Shown: positions 27,803-37,042, counted from the first letter of the stretch. The stretch: 64,000 nucleotides of DNA from Mesorhizobium sp. J428 (GCF_024699925.1 NZ_JAJOMX010000001.1:186001-250000), one strand, 5' to 3'. The notes: generated from the letters alone by a model not told the origin. A program made the numbers and translations.

Positions 27803-29356
27803 TCAATACCACGCATCGTCCATCGATGCCTTCCTGCGAGCAATGAAATCCCGAAGCGCTTCGTCTATCCCCTCATCCAGCGGCGGCGCCTCGTACTCGG
27901 CCAGCATCTTCTTCCATTTGCCGTTGGCGCGCGTCGCAGCGTCGACGCTGCCCGCCGCCTCCCACTTCTCGAACGGCTCGTTGTCGGCCATCTCCGAATC
28001 CCAGAAGGCCGTCTCGTAATTCGCCAGCGTGTGCTGCGAACCGAAGAAATGGCTCCCGGGCCCGACCTCGCGGAAAGCGTCGAGCGCGAGCTGGTTGTCG
28101 TCGACCCTCACCCCGTCGAGATAGGTGTGCAGTGCGCCGCAGAAGTCGGCATCCATCACGAATTTCTCGTAGGACATCGACAACAGCCCATCGAGGAAAC
28201 CTGCCGAATGCAGGATGAAGTTGGCGCCGCAGTGCACCGCCGCCAGCATCGACATCGTGCCCTCGTTCATCGCATGCGCGTCGGGCAGCTTGGACGTGGT
28301 GAAATTACCCGAGCAGCGCAGCGGCAGACCGAGCCGCCTCGCGAGCTGCCCCACCACCATTGAGCCGATCGCCGGTTCCGGCGTGCCGAAGGTCGGCGAG
28401 CCTGAGCGCAGCGACATGGATGAGAGGAAGTTGCCGTAGATCACCGGGCAGCCCTTGCGTTCGAGCTGCGTCAGCGCACAGCCGGCCATGGTCTCGGCAT
28501 GCGCCTGCGCGATCGCGCCGGCATTCGTCACCGGTCCCATCGCCCCGCCGAGGATGAACGGCACGACCACCGCCGCCTGGTTGGCCCGCGCATAGGCGCG
28601 CAGCGCCGTGGTCATCGTCGCGTCCCAGACCAGCGGCGAATTGACGTTGACATTGCCGAGGATGACGCAGTTCCCGTCGACGAAGTCACGGCCGAACACG
28701 AGCCGCGCCATCTCGATCGAATCCTCCGCCCGGCTCTCTGCCGTCACCGAGCCCATGAAGGCGCGGTCGGAGTAGCGTATATGGCTGTAGACCATGTCGA
28801 GATGGCGCTTGTTTACCGGCACGTCCACCGGCTCGCAGATCGTCCCGCCCGAGTGATGCAGCCAGGGCGAGGCCTGCGCCAGCTTCACGAAATTGCGGAA
28901 GTCTTCGATCGTGCCGTAACGGCGGCCTTTGTCCATATCCATCACGAAGGGCGAGCCATAGGCCGGCGAAAACACCACCGATTTTCCGCCGATCTCGACA
29001 GAGCGGGCCGGGTTTCGCGCGTGCTGGATGAAGCTCGCGGGCGCGCTCTTCAGGATCTCCCGCAGCATGCCCGGCTCGAACTTCACCAGCACACCGTCGA
29101 TACTCGCGCCTGCCCGCTTCCAGTGATCGAGCGCGATGGGATCGTCGCGGAACTCGATGCCGATCTCGGCGAGAATCCGGTCGGCCGTCTCCTCGACGCG
29201 GATCAAGCTCTCCTCGCCGAGAATGTCATAGGTCGGGATGTTGCGGACGATGTAGGGTCGGCCAAGGCCGCGCGGCCCATGCGCGCGCTGCTCGCGCCGC
29301 GCGCCCCGCCCCGCCCGCTCGCGCCTGGGCTGTACCATCTGGTCGAGTGCGTCCAT
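27803..29356 (-). CDS. Trimethylamine methyltransferase family protein (MttB superfamily, non-pyrrolysine)
   Basis: This 517-aa protein is of the MttB superfamily. Non-pyrrolysine members demethylate quaternary amines such as glycine betaine or proline betaine, passing the methyl group to a corrinoid protein. Family blocks include ETADRILAEIGIEFRDDPIAL, NLxx-like SVVFSPAYGSPFVMD, PLVWDATMTTALRAYARANQ, ILGGAMGPVTNAGA and PEPAIGSMVVGQLARR. There is no in-frame TAG, so no pyrrolysine is needed. GGGAGGTG stands 4 bases before the ATG. No corrinoid protein or methyl-H4F transferase gene is nearby, so partners must be elsewhere. The demethylase-like gene at 24643 suggests proline-betaine breakdown. 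Confidence 0.9.
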   Translation of the reverse strand: MDALDQMVQPRRERAGRGARREQRAHGPRGLGRPYIVRNIPTYDILGEESLIRVEETADRILAEIGIEFRDDPIALDHWKRAGASIDGVLVKFEPGMLREILKSAPASFIQHARNPARSVEIGGKSVVFSPAYGSPFVMDMDKGRRYGTIEDFRNFVKLAQASPWLHHSGGTICEPVDVPVNKRHLDMVYSHIRYSDRAFMGSVTAESRAEDSIEMARLVFGRDFVDGNCVILGNVNVNSPLVWDATMTTALRAYARANQAAVVVPFILGGAMGPVTNAGAIAQAHAETMAGCALTQLERKGCPVIYGNFLSSMSLRSGSPTFGTPEPAIGSMVVGQLARRLGLPLRCSGNFTTSKLPDAHAMNEGTMSMLAAVHCGANFILHSAGFLDGLLSMSYEKFVMDADFCGALHTYLDGVRVDDNQLALDAFREVGPGSHFFGSQHTLANYETAFWDSEMADNEPFEKWEAAGSVDAATRANGKWKKMLAEYEAPPLDEGIDEALRDFIARRKASMDDAWY

Positions 29357-29547
29357 GAGCACCTCCCGTCTTTTGGCAACAGTAGCGTGGCCGCGCGGTT
29401 GGCCGAAAGCAGGCGTTGCGTCACCGGCTGGCGCATCTGCGTCTCGACGCGTTGCTCGGAACGAAACGCGCCGGCGGTGCGTTTCGGGTGTTGACCTTCC
29501 ACCGGCTGGAAGGACTAGCGGTCCTCCATCACGAAAGGAGATCAACC

Positions 29548-29922
29548 ATGTCCACCCCAGCAAACCGCTCCGCCACCCTGGCGCTCGCCGTCGCGCTCGC
29601 AGCGCTTTCCCTGCCCGCCCTCGCCCAGATGGATCACTCCAAGATGGCGCATCAGATGAGCTCGGCATCCACCGCCTACATGGACGCGATGGCGAAGATG
29701 GATACCGATATGAAGGCGATGCAGATGACCGGCAAGCCCGGCGCCGACTTCGCCATGATGATGATCCCGCACCACCAGAGCGCCATCGACATGGCCAAGG
29801 CCTATCTGGAAAGCGGCGAGAACGATCCCGAGCTCACCAAGCTTTCGCAGGACATCATCGCTGCCCAGGAGAAGGAGATCGCCTTCCTCAAGGGCTGGCT
29901 CGAAAAGAACGCCGACAAGTAG
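29548..29922 (+). CDS. DUF305 family exported protein
   Basis: This 124-aa secreted protein has signal peptide STLALAVALAALSLPALAQ (approximate) and a DUF305 four-helix domain. The family hallmark, MMMIPHHQSAIDMAKAYL, is present; the paired histidines and many methionines (MDHSKMAHQM, MDAMAKMDTDMKAMQM) suggest copper or other soft-metal binding, by analogy with ferritin-like and CopM proteins. AAAGGAG is 7 bases upstream of the ATG. It is divergent from the MttB homologue and converges with the YeeE pair 2 bases after its stop. A role in metal tolerance is inferred only. Confidence 0.87.
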   Translation: MSTPANRSATLALAVALAALSLPALAQMDHSKMAHQMSSASTAYMDAMAKMDTDMKAMQMTGKPGADFAMMMIPHHQSAIDMAKAYLESGENDPELTKLSQDIIAAQEKEIAFLKGWLEKNADK

Positions 29923-29924
29923 CC

Positions 29925-30356
29925 CTACGTCGCGATCAGGCTCGCCGGCCGCGTGCCGGCCAGCCTCGCGGCCCACATGCCGACGAACATCGCCGGCACG
30001 AAGACCAGCGTGCCGGGCGCTGCGAGCCCGATCGCCGTCAGCGCCGGGCCGGGACAGAAGCCGGACAGGCCCCAGCCGAAGCCGAAGATTGCCGGACCGA
30101 CGAAGATTCTTGGCTCGAGATCCGTCCGGCCCGGAATGTGGAACCTCGACCCGACGACGGGCCGGTCGCGCTTCAGCACCAGCCTGTAGCCGAAGAACGC
30201 CACGACAACCGCGCCGCCCATCACGAAGGCGAGCGACGGGTCCCATGTCCCGGCGAGGTCGAGGAAGTTCAGCACCTTGGTGGGATCGGACATGCCCGAG
30301 ATCACCAGCCCGATGCCGAAGAGCAGCCCGAGCGCGAGATTGACGACGAAGGTCAT
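29925..30356 (-). CDS. YeeE/YedE family half-transporter, C-terminal-type (PmpB-like)
   Basis: This 143-aa membrane protein has about four hydrophobic helices, starting LALGLLFGIGLVISGMSDP. A conserved Cys101 lies in FGFGWGLSGFCPGPALTAIG. It matches the second half of full-length YeeE/TsuA, the thiosulfate transporter, in which membrane cysteines relay the substrate. It starts 2 bases after its partner half-protein ends, so the two very likely form a heterodimeric sulfur-compound channel. In other bacteria such pairs (PmpA/PmpB) accompany Blh-type persulfide dioxygenases, as here. Confidence 0.86.
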   Translation of the reverse strand: MTFVVNLALGLLFGIGLVISGMSDPTKVLNFLDLAGTWDPSLAFVMGGAVVVAFFGYRLVLKRDRPVVGSRFHIPGRTDLEPRIFVGPAIFGFGWGLSGFCPGPALTAIGLAAPGTLVFVPAMFVGMWAARLAGTRPASLIAT

Positions 30357-30358
30357 CT

Positions 30359-30787
30359 TCAGCCTCCGATCAAGTGGCGGGTGACGAAGACGGTGACGAA
30401 CGCCACGGCCATGAACACGCCCGTCGCCACGGCCGAGCGCAGCGACAGCCGCGACATGCCGCACACGCCGTGCCCGCTGGTGCAGCCATAGCCCCAGACC
30501 GAGCCGAACCCGACGATCAGCCCTGCCGCCGCCATCAGCGGCAGGTTGCCGGACACGGTCTGCGTCAACGGCTCGCCCGTCACCGCCTGCATGACGAAGG
30601 GCGCCGCGACGAGGCCGATCACGAAGCCCAGACGCGACAGGAACGCGCCGTCGCGATAGGGCGGCAGCAGCCGGCTCGCGATCGTGCTGATGCCTGCGAT
30701 CCGGCCCTCATAGGCCATGAGGAGGACCGCCGAGAGCCCGATCAGCGCCCCGCCGATAAACGAGGCAAGTGGGGTGAATTCCGTCAC
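30359..30787 (-). CDS. YeeE/YedE family half-transporter, N-terminal-type (PmpA-like)
   Basis: This 142-aa integral membrane protein carries the YeeE signature GYGCTSGHGVCGMSRLS, with Cys102 and Cys109 expected to contact the sulfur substrate. Opening residues ASFIGGALIGLSAVLLMAYEGRIAGI match the family's first helix pair. The start is GTG at 30787, supported by AAAGGAGA 6 bases upstream. It sits 39 bases after the metallo-beta-lactamase-fold gene and is followed immediately by the second half-transporter, forming one three-gene leftward operon for sulfide, persulfide or thiosulfate handling. Confidence 0.88.
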   Translation of the reverse strand: MTEFTPLASFIGGALIGLSAVLLMAYEGRIAGISTIASRLLPPYRDGAFLSRLGFVIGLVAAPFVMQAVTGEPLTQTVSGNLPLMAAAGLIVGFGSVWGYGCTSGHGVCGMSRLSLRSAVATGVFMAVAFVTVFVTRHLIGG

Positions 30788-30826
30788 GTTCCGTCTCCTT
30801 TCAGGCCCGCCCGGCTTCCGGAAGCG

Positions 30827-31714
30827 TCAGCCCCAGGGACCGCCGGTCAGCAGGTCGAGCGGGATCTTGAGATAGCGCTTCCCGCTCGCCTCCGGCTCCG
30901 GCAGCCGCCCGCCGTTGATGTTCACCTGCAACGCATGAAGGATGAGCTTCGGCATCGGCAGCGTCCGGTCGCGCGCATCGCGCACCTCGCAATAGTCTGC
31001 CTCGGACTTCGCCTTGGAGATATGGGAGTTCTTTGCTTTTTGTTCGGCAACCGTGGATTCCCATTGCGGTTCACGGCCTCCGGGCTGGTAATCATGTCCG
31101 GTAAACAGCCGCGTCTCGTCCGGCAGGGCCAGGATATCCTGGATTGAGCGCCACAGCCGCTTGGAACTGCCGCCTGGAAAATCCGCCCGCGCCGTGCCGG
31201 AATCCGGCATGAAAAGTGTGTCGTGCACGAAAGCCGCGTCGCCGATCACATAGGTGATAGAGGCGAGCGTGTGGCCGGGCGAGAACATCACGCGGCCCTT
31301 CAGTTCGCCGATCGAGAACGCCTCGCCCTCCGCAAACAGCTTGTCCCACTGCGACCCGTCTGCAGGGAAGTCGGGCCAATTGTAGAAGTCCTTCCAGAGC
31401 TTCTGCACCTCGACGATATGGTCGCCTATGGCCGTCGGCGCGCCCGTCTTGGCCTTCAGATACTGCGCGGCGGAGAAATGGTCGGCATGCGGATGCGTGT
31501 CGAGGATCCACTCAACCGTCAGCCCCTTCTCGGCGACGTAGTCGAGGATCTTGTCCGCGTTCCAGGTCGCGGTTTGGCCCGACTTCTCGTCATAGTCGAA
31601 CACCGGATCGACGATCGCACAGCGCTTCGTCGCCGGGTCCGACACGACGTACTGGATCGAGAAGGTTCGTTTGTCGAAGAAGGCTGCGACATCGGGTTTG
31701 GCAGTGCTGGTCAT
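30827..31714 (-). CDS. Metallo-beta-lactamase-fold hydrolase, persulfide dioxygenase-like (ETHE1/Blh)
   Basis: This 295-aa MBL-superfamily protein resembles Blh/ETHE1-type persulfide dioxygenases. The metal motif HPHADH (His74, His76, Asp78, His79) is preceded by WILDT. Later ligands fit FSPGHTLASITYVIG and TGHDYQPGG. ETHE1 enzymes oxidise glutathione persulfide to sulfite with one Fe(II). The link to two YeeE half-transporters downstream is the blh-pmpAB arrangement known from Agrobacterium and Xylella, where BigR controls it. No ArsR-type regulator gene lies next to it here. AGGAC precedes the ATG. Confidence 0.87.
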   Translation of the reverse strand: MTSTAKPDVAAFFDKRTFSIQYVVSDPATKRCAIVDPVFDYDEKSGQTATWNADKILDYVAEKGLTVEWILDTHPHADHFSAAQYLKAKTGAPTAIGDHIVEVQKLWKDFYNWPDFPADGSQWDKLFAEGEAFSIGELKGRVMFSPGHTLASITYVIGDAAFVHDTLFMPDSGTARADFPGGSSKRLWRSIQDILALPDETRLFTGHDYQPGGREPQWESTVAEQKAKNSHISKAKSEADYCEVRDARDRTLPMPKLILHALQVNINGGRLPEPEASGKRYLKIPLDLLTGGPWG

Positions 31715-31884
31715 GGTGGGTCCTGGTTTGGGCCGGGCTCAACGTCTCCACATTGGCGGCCGCGGAAGAGGGCGATTCCTGCATATTGGCGAAAAAGCGA
31801 TCCTGCAATCGATGCCGATATGAAATCCTATTCCGAAGCGCATCAGCGGTTGCCATGAGGCTCTCACCGACTATGTTCGGTTCC

Positions 31885-32670
31885 ATGACGGACTTGCAGG
31901 CAACGCCAGCGGCGCCCGCCACCCATGCCCCGCGCCACAGGTACGGCGATCTCCCGGCGAGCGTCGAAGGCCGCGCCCTCTTCCTCGACGTCGACGGCAC
32001 ACTTCTCGACATCGCCGACCGGCCCGAGGATGTCCAGGTTCCGCCGCACCTGCTGGACAGTCTCGCACTGCTCTCGGCCCGCCTCGAGGGAGCGCTCGCG
32101 CTGGTTTCGGGCCGCAGCCTGGCGCGTCTCAAGCAGTTCTTTCCCGATCTTTCCTGCGGCCTCGCCGGCCTGCACGGCGCGGAAATCGCCTATCCGAACG
32201 GAACTCATGCTGCAGTGCAGCGTTCGCCTGAGCTGCAAGGCGCGATCGAGGCGCTGTCGCGCGTTGCGACGACCTGGCCCGGCGTCGAGATCGAGGACAA
32301 GGGCGGCGCCTTTGCCGCTCACTATCGCCTCGCACCGCAATTCGCGGCGGCGGTCGAGGTCGAGATGGAACGGTTGGCACGCCGGCTGGGGGATCAGGTG
32401 GTGGTGCAGAAAGGGAAATGCGTGATCGAGATCAGGCCGGCGGGGCATGACAAGGGGACGGCGCTGCTGGAATTCATGTCGCAGCCACCTTTCGCGGGCC
32501 GCACGCCTGTCGCGGTCGGCGACGACTTGACCGACGAGGCAATGTTCCGGGCCGCCAACGAACTCGGCGGCTTGTCGGTGAAGGTCGGGGCGCAGGGCGA
32601 CACCCTCGCTCGCGGCATCGTCTCCTCCCCCGGCGACGTCAGGGCCTGGATCGCGGACGTCGCCCGATGA
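31885..32670 (+). CDS. otsB: Trehalose-6-phosphate phosphatase
   Basis: This HAD-superfamily phosphatase (about 261 aa) converts trehalose-6-phosphate to trehalose. Motif I is FLDVDGTLLDIADRPEDV, with the nucleophile and acid/base aspartates intact; SGR in LVSGRSLARL supplies motif II, and GDDLTDEAMF is motif IV. Cap-domain sequence GLAGLHGAEI follows the family pattern. Three in-frame starts are possible (31855, 31873, 31885), none with a strong ribosome site; 31885 was chosen to begin nearest the conserved region. Its stop overlaps the GH15 gene by four bases. Confidence 0.9.
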   Translation: MTDLQATPAAPATHAPRHRYGDLPASVEGRALFLDVDGTLLDIADRPEDVQVPPHLLDSLALLSARLEGALALVSGRSLARLKQFFPDLSCGLAGLHGAEIAYPNGTHAAVQRSPELQGAIEALSRVATTWPGVEIEDKGGAFAAHYRLAPQFAAAVEVEMERLARRLGDQVVVQKGKCVIEIRPAGHDKGTALLEFMSQPPFAGRTPVAVGDDLTDEAMFRAANELGGLSVKVGAQGDTLARGIVSSPGDVRAWIADVAR

Positions 32671-34470
32671 ACCCGAAGATGTCTCTCGATCTCGGCGTGA
32701 TCGGCAATGCCGCCGCGGCAGCGCTCGTCGACCGTGCTGGTTCTATCGTGTGGATGTGCGCGCCACGTATGGATGGCGACCCGGTCTTCTGTAGGCTGCT
32801 CGGCGGCGAGGACGGAACGGCGGCCGGCGAAACCGGCGACTGGTCGATCCGGATCGAGCGTATGGCGTCGAGCCGCCAGTCCTATGTGCGCAACACCGCG
32901 ATCCTGGAGACCGTGCTGGAGGACGAGGACGGCAATGGCCTGCGCATCACCGATTTCGCGCCCCGCTTCAAGTCGGTCGGGCGCATGTTCCGGCCGCTCA
33001 CCCTCATCCGCATCATCGAGCCGCTGAAGGGCGCCCCCCGCGTGTCGGGCACTCATGCGGCCGAGGTGGAACTACGGCGCGCATGCGCCCGAGACGACGC
33101 GCGGCTCGAACCATATCCGCTTTATCCTGGGTGAGCAGGTGCTGCGGCTGACGACGAACGCGCCGGTCGAGTTCGTCCAGCGCGGCACACCCTTTCTCGT
33201 CGACCGTGCCTACGCCTTCGTCTTCGGCCCGGACGAACGGCTCGCCGCGCATCCGCTCGACACGGCGCATTCCCTCCTCCGGGAAACGCGTGACTACTGG
33301 ATCGACTGGGTCCGCAGCCTGCATCTGCCCGCCGACTGGCAGGACGTCGTGATCCGCTCCGCGATAACCCTCAAGCTGTGTTCGTACGAGGAGACGGGCG
33401 GCATCGTCGCGGCGCTCACCACGTCCATCCCCGAATATGGCGCGACCGGCCGCACCTGGGATTACCGCTTCTGCTGGCTGCGCGATTCCTTCTTCACCGT
33501 GAAGGCGCTCAACGCGCTCGGCGCCACGCGGACGATGGAGGACTATCTCGGCTATGTCTCCAACATCGCCGCCGCCTCGCCGCAGGGCTATCTGCAGCCC
33601 TTGTTCGGCATCGGCCTGGAGCGGCGGATCGACGAGGAGATCGCCGGCTCGCTCGACGGCTACCGCGGCCTCGGGCCCGTGCGCCGCGGCAACGCCGCCT
33701 ATACCCAGGTGCAGAACGACGGCTACGGCTCGGTCATCCTCTCGGTCATCCAGTATTTCTTCGACGAGCGCCTTCCCGGCATGGGCGAGGAATCGCTGTT
33801 CCGCCGGCTGGAGCCGCTGGGCGAGCAGGCCTTTGCCCGCTGGGACGTGCCGGACGCCGGCCTGTGGGAATTCCGCACCCGCAATTCGGTGCACACCCAT
33901 TCCAGCCTGATGTGCTGGGCGGCCTGCGACCGGCTCGCGCGCATCGCTGCAAAGGTCGGCCTTGCCGACCGCGTCGACTACTGGCGCGGCCGGGCCGACA
34001 CGATCCGCGAGGGCATCCTCGCCCGAGCATGGAACGAGGAACTGAAAGCCTTCGTCTCGACCTTCGAGGGCAGCGATCTCGACGCGAGCCTGCTGCTCAT
34101 CCCCGAGATCGGCCTCCTGCCCGCTGACGACCCCCGCTTCCTGTCGACGCTCGCGGCCATCGAGAAGCATCTGCGCTTCGGGCATCATCTCTACCGATAC
34201 CGCACGCCGGACGATTTCGGCGAACCGGAGACGGCTTTCACCGCCTGCACCTTCTGGCTGATCGACGCGCTTGCCCGCGTCGGCAGGGCCGACGACGCGC
34301 GCGCCATCTTCGAGGACGTGCTCGCGCACCGCAACCATCTCGGCCTTCTGTCGGAAGGCATCCACGTCGACACGGGCGAACTCTGGGGCAACTATCCCCA
34401 GACCTATTCGATGGTCGGCCTCATCAACGCCGCCATGCGTCTGTCGCGGCGCTGGGAGGACATGCTGTGA
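32667..34470 (+). pseudogene. Glycoside hydrolase family 15 protein (trehalase/glucoamylase-like), one frameshift
   Basis: This GH15 (alpha/alpha)6-barrel enzyme acts on alpha-glucosides; bacterial members placed with otsAB are often trehalases. N-terminal beta-domain IGNAAAAALVDRAGSIVWMCAPRMDG precedes the barrel, with WDYRFCWLRDSFFTV, WEFRTRNSVHTHSSLMCW, ETAFTACTFWLIDALA and the catalytic-base region GELWGNYPQTYSM. The frame shifts by one extra base near 33034-33045 (C-run or the following GTGTC). Restored, the protein is 600 aa, a normal size, with RPRWNYGA following. Error is more likely than decay because both halves are fully conserved. It overlaps otsB and otsA by four bases each. Confidence 0.87.
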
Positions 34471-35856
34471 GCCGGCTCGTCGTCGTCTCGAACCGAGTCC
34501 CCATGCCCGGCAAGGGCAAGGTGCATGCCGGCGGCCTCGCGGTCGCTCTCGAGGCTGCCCTTAACGCCAGGGGCGGGCTTTGGATGGGCTGGTCGGGCTC
34601 CTCTAGCGGTGCGCGCGAGCCGGGTGCCATGACGATCCGGCAGGAAGGGCCGATCACTTACGCCCTGACCGACCTCAGCAGGAAGGACATAGACGAATAT
34701 TACGCCGGCTTCGCCAATTCGACGCTCTGGCCGCTCTGCCACTACCGTCTCGACATCACCGACTATGCGCGCAAGGACATGGCGGGATACTTCCGCGTGA
34801 ATCGCTTCTTCGCCCGCCAGCTCGGCCCTCAATTGGCCGCCGAGGACGTCGTGTGGATCCACGACTACCACCTCATACCGCTTGCGGCCGAACTGCGCCG
34901 GATGGGGGTGAAGAACCGCATCGGTTTTTTCCTGCACATTCCGTTCCCGCCGCCCGACGTGTTCTTCGCTCTTCCCGTCTACGCAACTATTCTCGAGACG
35001 CTGGCGGACTATGACGTGGTCGGTTTCCAGACGCGGCACGACGCCGATAATTTTACTGCCTGCATCGAGCGCGAAGGCATCGGCCGTCAGATCGAGCGGG
35101 GCGTGATCGAGACGCGGAGCGGCTTCCGCTTCAGGGCCGGCGTATTCCCGATCGGCATTGACACCCGCGGCTTCGAGAAGATGGCGGCTGAGTCGGTCGC
35201 CAATCCGGCCGTGCGCAAGATCGCCCGCTCACTGCGCGATCGCGAAGTAGTCGTCGGTGTGGACCGGCTCGATTATTCCAAGGGCATACCGCAGCGCATG
35301 CAGGCATTTGACCGCTTCCTGCGCGACAATCCGGCGTACTAAAGGCCGCGCGACATTGCTGCAGGTGACGCCTAAGTCCCGTTCGGATGTGCCGCATTAC
35401 CTCGAGATGCAGCGCGAGGTCGCCGAACTCGCAGGCCGCGTCAATGGCGAGCTCGCCACGCTCGACTGGACCCCGATCCGCTACGTCAATTCCTCGATCA
35501 ACCACAGCATCCTGGCCGGTCTCTACAGGCTGGCCAAGGTCGGTCTTGTCACGCCGATGCGCGACGGCATGAACCTTGTCGCGAAGGAATACATCGCGGC
35601 CCAGGATCCGGCCGATCCGGGGGTTCTCGTACTTTCCCGCTTCGCCGGCGCCGCGCGCGAGATGCAGTCGGCGATCCTGGTCAATCCGTACGATACGGAG
35701 GCTGTTTCGCAAGCCATCGCGCAGGCATTGTCCCTGCCGCTTCCCGCGCGCATCGAGCGGCATGCCGCGATGCTCAATCACCTGCGGCGCCACGATATCA
35801 GCGCCTGGTGCAGCGCCTTCCTCGACGCCCTGCGGGACAGCAGACCGGCCGGCTGA
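34467..35856 (+). pseudogene. otsA: Trehalose-6-phosphate synthase, one frameshift
   Basis: OtsA (GT20) joins UDP-glucose and glucose-6-phosphate into trehalose-6-phosphate. Seen: N-terminal LVVVSNRVPMPGKGKVHAGG, GWSG, active-site WIHDYHLIPLA and FFLHIPFPPPDVF, donor-site VVVGVDRLDYSKGIPQR, and in the second frame TPMRDGMNLVAKEY and VLVLSRFAGAA. A premature stop at about 35340 comes from one extra base in the NPAY/KGRATLLQ junction (35338-35343); without it the protein is a normal 462 aa. The GTG start overlaps the GH15 stop. It converges with fixK 7 bases downstream. Confidence 0.92.
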
Positions 35857-35863
35857 CGCTGCC

Positions 35864-36493
35864 CTATTCGCAGAGCGCGCGCAGCACCGCCGGCTTCTTG
35901 ATCTCCACCGTGCGCAGGCTGACCAGCTTGATGACGCCCTGCGCGCGCAGCTTGGAGAACACGCGGGAGACGGTTTCGATCGTGAGGCCGAGATAGTCGC
36001 CGATGTCGGTGCGCGACATCGGCAGATCGAACTGCTCCAGCCCGCCCTGCCGTTCGGCCATGTCGAGCAGGAATGCACCGATCCGCTCCACTGCGTTCTG
36101 GCGTCCGACCACCAACAGATGTTCCTGGGTGCGCACGAGGCAGCGGACCGCGAACTCCATCACCTCCGGCGTGACGCTGCCGGCGCTGGCGCGCGGCAGG
36201 ACGCGCAGGCCTGTCGCACCGACCGCATCGGCAAAGAAATGATGCACGCCGTCGGCCTGGAACCCGAAGACTTCACCCGGCAGGTGGAAGGCCGAGATTT
36301 GCCTGCGGCCGTCGGCCAGCAGCCTGTAGACGCGCACGGCGCCGAACTCCACGCGGTAGAGCCGGTCCGCCCTGTCGCCCTGGGCGTAGATTTCCTCGCC
36401 GGAGGCAAAGAGAACCGGTGCGGGAACCGTGGCGGGGCCGCCCGGAACGGAACCGTGAGCGGGAGAAATCAGGAAGATCGGAGCGGTGGTCAT
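35864..36493 (-). CDS. fixK: Crp/Fnr-family regulator, FixK type
   Basis: This 209-aa transcription factor has an N-terminal cyclic-nucleotide-binding-like sensor barrel (FASGEEIYAQGDRADRLYRVEFGAVRVYR) and a C-terminal winged helix. The recognition helix is TIETVSRVFSKL with the E-x-x-SR triad that reads TTGA half-sites. The four N-terminal cysteines of oxygen-sensing Fnr are absent, so it fits FixK, which is controlled by FixJ rather than by its own Fe-S cluster. AGAGGG lies upstream of ATG 36493. A FixJ-like box sits 76 bases upstream, and the fixLJ genes are just beyond. Two perfect FixK palindromes occur at 43602 and 44439. Confidence 0.92.
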   Translation of the reverse strand: MTTAPIFLISPAHGSVPGGPATVPAPVLFASGEEIYAQGDRADRLYRVEFGAVRVYRLLADGRRQISAFHLPGEVFGFQADGVHHFFADAVGATGLRVLPRASAGSVTPEVMEFAVRCLVRTQEHLLVVGRQNAVERIGAFLLDMAERQGGLEQFDLPMSRTDIGDYLGLTIETVSRVFSKLRAQGVIKLVSLRTVEIKKPAVLRALCE

Positions 36494-36568
36494 CGCGGTT
36501 CCCTCTTGGAGTGACGGGAACATCAATCGCTCAAAACGCGCTGCCGCAGAATCCGGTTACCTCCCTAC

Positions 36569-36582
36569 GGGTTACTACGTAG
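36569..36582 (-). promoter_or_regulatory. Candidate FixJ-P binding site upstream of fixK
   Basis: On the fixK strand the sequence reads CTACGTAGTAACCC. This resembles the Sinorhizobium FixJ box, TAMGTAGTTTCCC, at 11 of 13 core positions. It lies 76 bases before the fixK ATG and immediately after the stop of the small receiver gene, the expected place for a FixJ-activated promoter. The consensus is recalled, not computed. Confidence 0.5.
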
Positions 36583-36590
36583 AGGTCGCG

Positions 36591-36929
36591 TTATAGAAGG
36601 GCGTCGCGGACGGCCTGGACGAGATTCTGGCCGAGGAACGGCTTTTCGACGGTATGGATGGTCAGGTTCACGGGGAGCTCCCGGGTCCGGTCGCACAGCA
36701 GGACGATCGCGTCAGCGACGGTCCCGAGACGGTCCCATGCGTCCGGCTCGCCGACGGTCGCATCCTCGTCGACGACCGCGCAGCGCGGATGCGCCGTTCC
36801 CGTCGCGTCAGACAGGGGTACGGCCTCATGCGCGCTGACGTCATCCCCTTCCGCTTCCAGCAGAAAGGCGATCGAACGCCGCAGTTCCTTGTCGGGTGCG
36901 ATGACGAGCACTTTCGCGTCGATTCTCAA
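36591..36929 (-). CDS. Small stand-alone receiver-domain protein between fixJ and fixK
   Basis: This 112-aa protein resembles a single response-regulator receiver domain. It starts RIDAKVLVIAPDKELRRSIAF and shows a central CAVVDED strand (likely phospho-acceptor Asp) and KPF (VEKPFLGQNLV) near the C-terminus. The usual acidic pair is reduced to PDKE, so phosphorylation may be weak. I chose TTG at 36929 because GAGGAAC stands 5 bases upstream; an in-frame TTG at 36971 lacks a site and would add a Cys-containing tail. It lies between fixJ and fixK on the same strand, and could tune the FixL-FixJ phosphorelay as FixT-like or phosphate-sink proteins do. No output domain is present. Confidence 0.72.
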   Translation of the reverse strand: MRIDAKVLVIAPDKELRRSIAFLLEAEGDDVSAHEAVPLSDATGTAHPRCAVVDEDATVGEPDAWDRLGTVADAIVLLCDRTRELPVNLTIHTVEKPFLGQNLVQAVRDALL

Positions 36930-37042
36930 GCTCGGTTCCTCGGTGCCACAGACATGGCAGCGATGTGACAACGAGCGAACCTACCGTCGCAGCGCGGACG
37001 CCTCCTTGCGGCAAATCAATTCGGGGCTTGCCGATCCCGGGA

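Noticed and set aside
31715..31854. BigR operator before the persulfide operon
   Set aside because: No AT-rich dyad like the published BigR box could be seen in the gap.
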